This document shows positions 1 through 7,784 of a DNA stretch of 64,000 bases, piece after piece. Source of the stretch: Chitinophaga pinensis. Lineage in GTDB: Bacteria; Bacteroidota; Bacteroidia; Chitinophagales; UBA10324. The stretch spans positions 21,913 to 85,912 of the forward strand of contig CAMDDP010000007.1 of the NCBI GenBank assembly GCA_945892775.1, in the 5' to 3' direction. The notes under the pieces were generated by a model. The model saw only the letters and a list, made by a program, of their open reading frames with translations. It made no database searches and was not told where the DNA came from. A program made the translations under genes and the position numbers. Position 1 is the first letter of the stretch, and each line of letters starts with the position of its first letter.

Positions 1-2935
1 AATCATTTTGAGAAAAGAAAATATCACCGAGCAATAAATAGCTTTTTGCTATCCAATAGAAGTAAGAAGGTTTTTGTTCAATTACTTTGTAACACTGCGT
101 TTCAGCAGTTTCTAATTTGTTTTGATTGAAATAAATTAATGCAATGTTGTAAAGTGATTCAGCACCAGTAGTAGAATTATTTCCTTTTAATACTTTAGTA
201 AATAATTCTTCAGCCTTTGAATAATCTTTGTTAATCATTGCCACTTTTGCGGCATAATAATTTGCTTCGATAATATCAGTACTTGGTGAGGAGGGGTTTG
301 CTAAAATCTTATCGGAAGCATCTGTAGTTTTTTCCCAGGCACTCATTTTATAGGCTGATAGCATCATGCCTTTTAATGCTTCTGATAAATTCTCTTTATA
401 ATCAGCCGATAAACTCAGTAACTGATAGTATTCGTAGGCCTTGTTATAATTTGTTGTAATCATATAATAGATACGGGCACTTTGTAAAATTGCTCGTTCC
501 TTATAATTACCATATTTTTTTTCGGCCACATAAACATAATCGTCTAGTGCATGTTCAAAATCTTTATTCTTCACTAAACATTCTGCGCGATAGTAATGAG
601 CCTGTGTTGAAAACGGACCAAGGGGGTAGGTGTTTAAGTAGTCTGTGAAGCCCTCTAAAGCTTTATCATAAGCACCAGCGATAAAATTTTGTTCAGATGC
701 TAAGTACACAACAGAATCTTTTGTCGCAACGGTAATTTTTGCTCCTGGAATTTCTTCCAGAAAAGTATCGTATCCTTTTGAATCGCCTGTATTTATAAAA
801 ACTTGTTTGGCAGTGTTCATGGCTTCCATACTTTCTTGTGTATTGGGAAAATTCACAGCGACAAACTTGAATTCATTTATTGCATTATCTGTATGGTTGG
901 AATTTAAATAAATTAAGCCAAGTTTTAAATGGGCTTTCTTCTGATAGGAGCTATTTGGGAAATCATTAAGAACTCTGTTAAAAGTAAGGATCGCATTGTC
1001 ATAATCTGACTGTTGAAAATAAGTGTTTGCAGTTTCGAATAATGCGTCATCAAGATAAATGCTAAAAGGCATTTCATTATTAATGCGAGTGAGTAGTTTT
1101 ATCTCATCTTCAGGTCGGTTTTGTAAACCAGCAATGATTGCCAATTGAAATAAAGCATAATCTTCGTTACCCATTTTGGCATCAATTACAAGCTGAAAAT
1201 CTTTAATGGCAGCATTGTAATCTTTATTCACAAAATTACAATCACCACTTCGCAGGTATAAATCATTTGAGATTTTCTGAAGAGATTTTTTATCGATCTC
1301 AGCTATTTTTAATTCATTCTTTGCCTGTGTAAAAAAGGTGTGGGCCATTAGGTAATTAGCTTGTTTTACATGCGCATAACCTAGCCCATATTTTGCTAAA
1401 AGAATCGATGCGCCTGAATATCCATTACCATAATTTTTCTGCAATTCCAAATACTTTAAATAATTAGTTGCCGCTTCCTTGTAATTTTTATTGTCAGTTG
1501 CAATTTCCCCTTTCCAAAAATAGCAATCAGCTTCAATGGTGTGATCAATTGGATTCTTTAACGATTCATCTAAAGTTTTGTCTGCTTCTGAAAGATTTTT
1601 ATCCGCGCTGAATTGCAAAGCACGGTTAAATGCAATTCGTTGATATGATTTGCGAATGGAGGGACTAAGAGCATCAAACCCTCGAATAATTTCCAACGCC
1701 TCCTTGTAATTATTGGTTCCTGCAAGCAATGAAACAAGGCTTTCCTTTGCATCAGTATTAAATTTGCTTTTAGGATAATCATTTATAAAATCCTGAAACA
1801 CTTTACTCGCCACATCTTGAAAATCCAATTCCCACGAGAGCTGAGCATAGTTATAGGCTGCCTGTTCTTTAACGGCTTTATCAAAGTTCATTTTTGATGC
1901 ATTCAGTAAAGCATTTCGAGCATCACTTTTTTTGTTTTTTTTCAGATAACAATCCGCCAGTAAAAACAAGCTGTTTTGTCCGAGCGAATCTTTCAGACCT
2001 GTGAGAGCTAGAAAGTGAACCATTGCCTCGTCATATTTTTTTGTTTTGTATTCGCAATAGGCAATTTGATATACATCACTTTTAAAATTTTGTGCGGTTT
2101 TGTTGTAATAGTCCTTCAGGTAGGGTAGGGCGATTGCAAATTCATTGGTATTGAAATATGATTTGCCAATGAGTTGGCGCATTTCATTGGTATATTTTAA
2201 ATCGGTTCGCTCTAATAAAGGAACGGCATATAGCAACACTTCGTTAAAGTCGCCTTTCAAAAAAACTATTTGTGTAATGTAGTATGGCACAATTGGCGAA
2301 TACAATTTACTCTCTTTAATTAAATTGAAACTGGTTAATGCTGCTTCATAATTTTTTTGAGTGTAGGTAATGTATCCGTAGTAATAATTGGCAGGATAGT
2401 AATACTTGTTTTGTATATTTTTTATTTGTTCAAAATATGGAAGTGCCTCATTAAATTTTTGTTTGTAGAAATAAGTGTATCCGATTTGAAATAGAAATTC
2501 GTTGGTTTGCATTGCACTTAAATCATATACATCAACCTGTTTAAAATAAGTAAGTGCTTTATCATATTTTTTATTCGAGTAATAAATATTCCCTAAGTGA
2601 TAGTAAGCTAATCGTGTTACCGGATTCTCACCATATTCGGTAAGTAATTGAATGAAATATTGTTCAGCTTGTGGCTGCATAAGCTCCTTACAGCTTAGAG
2701 CGCGATAATATTTTGCATTCATGACCAAATTGACCGGAGCATTAGTTTGGTGTTCAAATAGATTTATAATCTCTGTGAACCGTTTGAGTGCAGCGCCATA
2801 TTTTTCTTGTTCAAATAATTCCACTCCTTTTTTATAATCTGCTGCAGGGTCGTTGTAGTAAGCAGTTTTTTGTGCGAAGGTTTCTGCCGACAATATCAAA
2901 CAGAAACCAATCATTAAATTTCTTCTTCTAAGCAT
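1..2935 (-). CDS. Large tetratricopeptide-repeat protein, exported, 3' end cut by window edge
   Basis: An open minus-strand frame runs from an ATG at 2935 to the window edge without a stop, giving at least 978 codons. The N-terminus reads MLRRRNLMIGFCLILSAETF followed by AQK, a signal peptide with cleavage after AETFA. Almost all the rest is consecutive TPR-like helical hairpins of about 34-37 residues with repeated YYxxG.xYY and AxxxF motifs (for example YYPANYYYGYITY and YNAAIKDFQLVI), resembling the BamD/YbgF-type TPRs of large periplasmic or outer-membrane scaffold proteins in Bacteroidota. It lies 119 bp downstream of a TonB receptor on the same strand, so co-transcription is possible. 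TPR arrays hold protein complexes together; the partner is unknown. The C-terminus is outside the window. Confidence 0.9.
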   Translation of the reverse strand, partial: MLRRRNLMIGFCLILSAETFAQKTAYYNDPAADYKKGVELFEQEKYGAALKRFTEIINLFEHQTNAPVNLVMNAKYYRALSCKELMQPQAEQYFIQLLTEYGENPVTRLAYYHLGNIYYSNKKYDKALTYFKQVDVYDLSAMQTNEFLFQIGYTYFYKQKFNEALPYFEQIKNIQNKYYYPANYYYGYITYTQKNYEAALTSFNLIKESKLYSPIVPYYITQIVFLKGDFNEVLLYAVPLLERTDLKYTNEMRQLIGKSYFNTNEFAIALPYLKDYYNKTAQNFKSDVYQIAYCEYKTKKYDEAMVHFLALTGLKDSLGQNSLFLLADCYLKKNKKSDARNALLNASKMNFDKAVKEQAAYNYAQLSWELDFQDVASKVFQDFINDYPKSKFNTDAKESLVSLLAGTNNYKEALEIIRGFDALSPSIRKSYQRIAFNRALQFSADKNLSEADKTLDESLKNPIDHTIEADCYFWKGEIATDNKNYKEAATNYLKYLELQKNYGNGYSGASILLAKYGLGYAHVKQANYLMAHTFFTQAKNELKIAEIDKKSLQKISNDLYLRSGDCNFVNKDYNAAIKDFQLVIDAKMGNEDYALFQLAIIAGLQNRPEDEIKLLTRINNEMPFSIYLDDALFETANTYFQQSDYDNAILTFNRVLNDFPNSSYQKKAHLKLGLIYLNSNHTDNAINEFKFVAVNFPNTQESMEAMNTAKQVFINTGDSKGYDTFLEEIPGAKITVATKDSVVYLASEQNFIAGAYDKALEGFTDYLNTYPLGPFSTQAHYYRAECLVKNKDFEHALDDYVYVAEKKYGNYKERAILQSARIYYMITTNYNKAYEYYQLLSLSADYKENLSEALKGMMLSAYKMSAWEKTTDASDKILANPSSPSTDIIEANYYAAKVAMINKDYSKAEELFTKVLKGNNSTTGAESLYNIALIYFNQNKLETAETQCYKVIEQKPSYFYWIAKSYLLLGDIFFSQND

Positions 2936-3054
2936 ATTTATTTGTTGGAACGAATATCAGTCTGAACGGCTACACCATATGCTTTAGTATTCCACAGTAA
3001 AAAGATTGATTGTAGGGTTATAAATTCTCCTAAATCAAAAACTAGTTTATATAC

Positions 3055-5325
3055 TCAGAAACTAATACTTATTCCAGCACTAGGTAAAAATGGTAATTGG
3101 TTTACGCGCTCGTATCGAATACGGTCAAAATAAAAAATATTTTGTCGGTTGTATGTATTAATGATGCTGATGTTTGCTTCTAACCTTGCATTTGTTCCAA
3201 GTTTAAATATTCGCTTTGCTGATAAATCTAATCGATGATAATAGGGAAGTCGGCCAGAGTTAAGTGTTGAGTCATAAACAATTCCTAATTGTCCATTTCC
3301 ATTGGTGTAGTTGGTATTAATTCCATCTAGAAAATCATAGAACTCATAAAACCCCTGTGTTTTTGTAAAGGGAAATCCACTGCCTAAATTCCAACGGGCA
3401 TCAATCTGCCACTGCTTGTTTTTACCGAAAGTGTAACTGATAACCATATTGGCATTGTGTCGGCGGTCGTAATGCGGCGGATAAATTTGATTGCCGTTGT
3501 TGCGTTTAACATAACCCAATGAGTACCCAGTCCATACATACCATCCTTTGTAATCATACTTAAATAGGAAATCAATTCCGTAAGCTTTTCCGGTTTCAAT
3601 TTGAAAATCAGGATCAGTTTCATATTGTTTGTTTCGATTGAGATTTATAAGTTGGCCAAAGTTTTTATAATAACTCTCTATTGTAACTTCCATATTTTGG
3701 GTTACATCAGTTTCAATTCCACCTACAAGATGGGCTGCACGCTGTAAGTTATTAATTGCTATTTCTCCATTTAAGTCTCTTAGTTCTTGATCGGGACCCG
3801 TTAAAAATCCATTGAACAAGTTCACTACATCTTTATCAGATTTTGTGCTTATAAAATTTTGAGTATAAATTCCAGCTGAGCCTTTAAGACGAATGCTTTC
3901 GCTGAGATTATATTTTGCTGCAATGCGTGGTTCAGGTGAAAGTACAGGTAATGAGGCGTAGTATTGAAAACGAATACTAGGTTCTAAGACCAATCGGTTC
4001 AATACTTCTTTCACAACAATATATCCACCCAATTCAGTTGTGTTTTGATCCTGGCCAGTTTTTAATCCAAGTGTGTTAAAAAATTCAAACTCAGTACGAT
4101 AACCACCAATAGTAAACCCATATTTTACTTCACTGTTGTGGGCAAGAAAGTAGGTGAAGTAGGTATTTATATCAAACCCACTGATGCTGCTTGTGCGTGG
4201 CTGGTCATCGGCTTCTTTCAATGCAATTTGATAATTAGAATAAGAAATAGAACCTCCAATTAACATATTAGATCCACCCGGAACCAAAACAAAATTGGTA
4301 CCAATGCCAACATTATTCCACTTGAAATCGCTCACCCCTCTATAATTTACATGATCGTTAAAGTTGAATCCAAAAAGACTCAATTTGCTTCCGTTTCCTC
4401 CGTTCATTGAAACTTTTGCATAATAATCGTTAAAAGCAAAAGGAAGACCTGCAGTATCAATATAAGAGTAAAATGTTTTTGAACTTTTGTCAAGGTAAGA
4501 TGAGCGCGCATTTAATATCCATGAAGAGCTACTGCCGTTGTTATCAATTTTTTTAAAAGGCCCTTCAAAAATTGCTTTTGTAATAAATGGGCTTGTTGAA
4601 ATTTTTCCAGCCAATTTCTTTTTATTTCCATCGCGTGTTACAACATCCACCACTGCAGATAAGCGGCCACCATTTTCAGCATTGAATCCTCCAGTCATGA
4701 CATTAGCATTCTTTATAATATCGGTTTCAAAAACGGAAAACAATCCTATTGAGTGGAAAGGATTGTATATGGTCATCCCATCAAGCATTACTTTATTTTG
4801 AATAGGTGACCCGCCCCTTATGTATAATTCACCACCTTGATCGCCGGTGAAAATTACCCCTGGAATAACCTGTAAGTATTGCGCCAAATCAGATTCTCCT
4901 CCTACAGAAGGTAGCCGCTGAATATCCTTTGAAGTGAGTTTGGTTAATGAAATACTTGTTTCTGTTTTCTTTTCTTCGCGCTTAGCACTTACTTCAATAT
5001 TGTTCAATTGAAATGCTTTTGGCTCAAGAAATATTTTTTGTGTAATCAAATCATTAGCTTTTACTGAGATGTTTATTGCTACAGTATCGTAGCCAACATT
5101 TGTACAACTTAAAATATAATTTCCAGCGGATAAATTACTGATTGAAAAGAACCCATTTAAGTCGGTAGTAGCACCAATGTTTGTTCCACGCAAAATTATA
5201 TTAGTAAATATCATTGGCTCACCTGTTTTTTTGTCAAAAACAGTTCCTCGTATATCAGACTTTTGTGCAAAAACAATGGTTGAAAAAGATAAAGAGAAAA
5301 TTAATATCAGAAATCGTTTTATCAT
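3055..5325 (-). CDS. TonB-dependent receptor with carboxypeptidase-regulatory-like N-terminal domain
   Basis: The protein has 756 residues. I chose the ATG at 5325 because it opens a clean signal peptide, MIKRFLILIFSLSFSTIVFA then Q; the frame is open 47 codons further upstream, but that part is Cys/Arg-rich and overlaps the yciO stop. Residues about 23-110 form a CarboxypepD_reg-like beta-sandwich (DIRGTVFDKKTGEPMIFTNI, GATTDLNGFFSI). The plug domain follows (LAQYLQVIPGVIF, LYIRGGSPIQNKVMLDGM), then a beta-barrel ending in GISISF, the aromatic C-terminus of outer-membrane barrels. Such receptors take up ligands across the outer membrane using TonB energy. There is no SusD partner, so the substrate cannot be named; a siderophore, cofactor or peptide is possible. 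It lies between yciO (44 bp upstream) and the TPR gene. Confidence 0.9.
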   Translation of the reverse strand: MIKRFLILIFSLSFSTIVFAQKSDIRGTVFDKKTGEPMIFTNIILRGTNIGATTDLNGFFSISNLSAGNYILSCTNVGYDTVAINISVKANDLITQKIFLEPKAFQLNNIEVSAKREEKKTETSISLTKLTSKDIQRLPSVGGESDLAQYLQVIPGVIFTGDQGGELYIRGGSPIQNKVMLDGMTIYNPFHSIGLFSVFETDIIKNANVMTGGFNAENGGRLSAVVDVVTRDGNKKKLAGKISTSPFITKAIFEGPFKKIDNNGSSSSWILNARSSYLDKSSKTFYSYIDTAGLPFAFNDYYAKVSMNGGNGSKLSLFGFNFNDHVNYRGVSDFKWNNVGIGTNFVLVPGGSNMLIGGSISYSNYQIALKEADDQPRTSSISGFDINTYFTYFLAHNSEVKYGFTIGGYRTEFEFFNTLGLKTGQDQNTTELGGYIVVKEVLNRLVLEPSIRFQYYASLPVLSPEPRIAAKYNLSESIRLKGSAGIYTQNFISTKSDKDVVNLFNGFLTGPDQELRDLNGEIAINNLQRAAHLVGGIETDVTQNMEVTIESYYKNFGQLINLNRNKQYETDPDFQIETGKAYGIDFLFKYDYKGWYVWTGYSLGYVKRNNGNQIYPPHYDRRHNANMVISYTFGKNKQWQIDARWNLGSGFPFTKTQGFYEFYDFLDGINTNYTNGNGQLGIVYDSTLNSGRLPYYHRLDLSAKRIFKLGTNARLEANISIINTYNRQNIFYFDRIRYERVNQLPFLPSAGISISF

Positions 5326-5369
5326 TTTATAATTATGGATGTTCAATGTTGAATTGTTTTTTGGGTTTA

Positions 5370-5993
5370 TCAGTTCATTAAATCTAAAAAATCCCCTAGG
5401 CCTTCTCTTACAACTACAGGGGCATTTCCGGTGCAATCTATCACAGTGCTTGGAATATTTCCACAAGGTCCGCTATCAATTACTAAGTCAACCAGTTTTC
5501 TGAATTTTTCTTCTATCAATTCGCCATCTGTCATGTAATCAATTATTTCGTTGGTGTCGTGCAACGAGGTGCTGAGGATGGGATTTCCTAATCGCTGAAC
5601 TAAAGCCTGTGCAACTGAATGATTGGGTACACGAATACCAATCGTTTTCTTTTTTGTATCAAAAATTCTGGGTACTTGTTTGCTTGCGGGCAAAATAAAT
5701 GTGAACGGGCCTGGGAAGGCTCGCTTCATTAATTTGTAAGTACTTGTATCAATTTGTGCGGCATACTGACTTAATTGGCTTAGATCATTACACACAAAAG
5801 AAAAATTCATTTGCTTTCGCTTGGTTTCTTTCATTGCCTTTATGCGTTCTGATGCTCTGTGATGCTTAATGTCGCAACCAATGGCGTAAACAGTATCAGT
5901 AGGATAAATGATTACCCCACCATTTTGAAGGCATTCAACTGCCTGCATAAGTTTGTGTTCGCTAATGTGATTGGCAATAATTTTTAACAGCAT
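5370..5993 (-). CDS. Sua5/YciO/YrdC family protein, YciO-like
   Basis: This 207-residue protein is a single YrdC-like domain. Visible signatures are GGVIIYPTDTVYAIGCD (residues about 25-41), a KAMKETKRKQMNFSF stretch, MKRAFPGPFTFILPA, IGIRVPNHSVAQALV, NPILSTSLH, PSTVID and VVREGLGDFLDL at the end. Length and C-terminus match E. coli YciO more closely than TsaC. The fold binds ATP and double-stranded RNA. TsaC/Sua5 members make threonylcarbamoyl-AMP for the t6A37 modification of tRNA; YciO members share the fold, but their role is less settled. No other tsa gene is in the window, so a role in t6A is possible but not shown. It is the first gene of a minus-strand run with the TonB receptor. Confidence 0.88.
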   Translation of the reverse strand: MLLKIIANHISEHKLMQAVECLQNGGVIIYPTDTVYAIGCDIKHHRASERIKAMKETKRKQMNFSFVCNDLSQLSQYAAQIDTSTYKLMKRAFPGPFTFILPASKQVPRIFDTKKKTIGIRVPNHSVAQALVQRLGNPILSTSLHDTNEIIDYMTDGELIEEKFRKLVDLVIDSGPCGNIPSTVIDCTGNAPVVVREGLGDFLDLMN

Positions 5994-6192
5994 TTCTGAA
6001 AAAACGAGCGGTGAAAGTATATCCTGTCTACCTTGTTACCTAAATTATTTATGCAATTGCATTTTCTTTGATTTTATTTGGTCAAGTAAAACGAATGTGA
6101 TTTTAACAATAGACAACCTCACGATTTATTAATAAGAAGTTATTTCACTTTTTAATTAATGATTATTCATTTTTGAGTTTTCAAATTAATTT

Positions 6193-7623
6193 ATGAAACC
6201 AAGAATTACTCGAACTAAAATTATTGCAACAGTTGGTCCAGCGTCTTCATCTTATGCAATGTTAAAAGACTTAGTGGAGGCTGGTGTAAATACTTTTAGG
6301 TTAAATTTCTCGCATGGTTCGCATGAAAACCATAAACAAGTTATTGACTGGGTAAAAAAAATAAGGGCAGAATTAAAAACCCACATTGGAATTCTTGCGG
6401 ATTTACAGGGGCCAAAAATTAGAATTGGTGAAGTTGTGAATGCTCCAGTTCTGTTGATTGATGGTAAAGAGATTGTTCTTTCCACTGTTAAATCAAATTC
6501 TGATGCAGAAAAAATTTTTGTAAACTATAACAAATTTGCTTCTGATGTAAAAGCAGGCGATGTGGTTTTAATTGATGATGGGCAACTAGAATTAAAAGTT
6601 GTTTCAACAAATAATATCAATACTGTTAAGTGCAGAATAATACATGGGGGTGAGTTGAATTCACGTAAAGGGGTTAATCTTCCGAACTCTGAAACATCAC
6701 TTCCTTCATTAACTAAAAAAGATTTAAAGGATTTAGATTTTATCTTAAAACAAGGAGTAAATTGGATTGCTCTTTCATTCGTTCGAAATGCAAAAGATAT
6801 TATTCACTTAAAGAAATTAATTGCGAAAAGTGGAAAGAATACCAAGGTGATTGCAAAAATCGAAAAGCCACAAGCTGTAAATAATATTGACGATATAATT
6901 CGTGAGAGCGATGCCATAATGATTGCCCGAGGAGATTTGGGGGTTGAAATGCCTCAACAAGATATTCCGGTCACACAAAAGCTAGTGATTGCAAAATGTA
7001 TTAAGGAAGCAACACCAGTTATTATTGCTACCCAAATCATGCAGAGCATGGTTGAGAGTCCGAGGCCTACAAGGGCTGAAATAAATGATGTGGCAAATGG
7101 AATTTTTGATGGAGCTGATGCGTTAATGCTAAGCGCAGAAACTGCTACCGGGAAGTTTCCTGTTTTGGTGATAGAAACTATTAAAGACATTGCCATTAAC
7201 ATTGAAAAACAAGAAAGTATTTTTAATAAAAAACAAGTGGCTGATATGCATTCCAAAACCTATCTATCGGATGCTATTTGTTATAATGCATGTAAAATTT
7301 CTGGCGATGTAAATGCGGCTGCAATTATTAGTATGACAAGAAGTGGTTATACAGGGTTTATGATTTCAAGTTATCGTCCTAAAGCTCGGATTCTTGTTTT
7401 TATGGAAGACAAGAATCTATTGGATACATTAAGCATTGTTTGGGGAGTTGAAACATTTGGGTATAAAAAATTTGCTTCTACTGATGAAACAATTGAAGAT
7501 GTTAAAAAGATTGTGAAAAATTTTGGGAGGGTGACAAAGGGTGACATTGTGATTAATACAACTGCAATGCCTGTTCATTGGAAGGGAACCACAAACATGT
7601 TGAAAATTAGTTTGATTGATTAA
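6193..7623 (+). CDS. pyk: Pyruvate kinase
   Basis: The 476-residue protein converts phosphoenolpyruvate and ADP to pyruvate and ATP, the last step of glycolysis. All family landmarks are in order: TKIIATVGPAS near residue 8, RLNFSHG at 36-42, LADLQGPKIRIG near 68-79, the substrate-loop motif VIAKIEKPQAV (Lys222, Glu224), the metal-binding ARGDLGVEMP (Asp248), and the signature ATQIMQSMVESPRPTRAE at about 279-296. The C-terminal allosteric domain is complete (SYRPKARILVF near the end). Length is normal. The gene is monocistronic between a divergent yciO and a convergent GH92 gene; no clear promoter box was seen in the 199-bp upstream gap. Confidence 0.98.
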   Translation: MKPRITRTKIIATVGPASSSYAMLKDLVEAGVNTFRLNFSHGSHENHKQVIDWVKKIRAELKTHIGILADLQGPKIRIGEVVNAPVLLIDGKEIVLSTVKSNSDAEKIFVNYNKFASDVKAGDVVLIDDGQLELKVVSTNNINTVKCRIIHGGELNSRKGVNLPNSETSLPSLTKKDLKDLDFILKQGVNWIALSFVRNAKDIIHLKKLIAKSGKNTKVIAKIEKPQAVNNIDDIIRESDAIMIARGDLGVEMPQQDIPVTQKLVIAKCIKEATPVIIATQIMQSMVESPRPTRAEINDVANGIFDGADALMLSAETATGKFPVLVIETIKDIAINIEKQESIFNKKQVADMHSKTYLSDAICYNACKISGDVNAAAIISMTRSGYTGFMISSYRPKARILVFMEDKNLLDTLSIVWGVETFGYKKFASTDETIEDVKKIVKNFGRVTKGDIVINTTAMPVHWKGTTNMLKISLID

Positions 7624-7784
7624 TGAACTTAATTATCTCAACGCCAAGAATATTGGCCCAGTAATAGTGTAATAAAAAAATACAGTTCATTTTTTTCTAA
7701 TAGTGAGATGCTGATAGGGTAGATTAGTGCCATTAAGAAATCAATTGAAAAAAATATTGATTAATATTTCCTGTAGCCAATTGA

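Noticed and set aside
5326..5466. 47-codon N-terminal extension of the TonB receptor
   Set aside because: Cys/Arg-rich and unlike a signal peptide; it overlaps the 3' end of yciO, and the ATG at 5325 gives a normal signal.
7624..7784. Terminator between pyk and GH92
   Set aside because: Only short AATCAAT/ATTGATT-type inverted repeats without a GC core are present; too weak to call.
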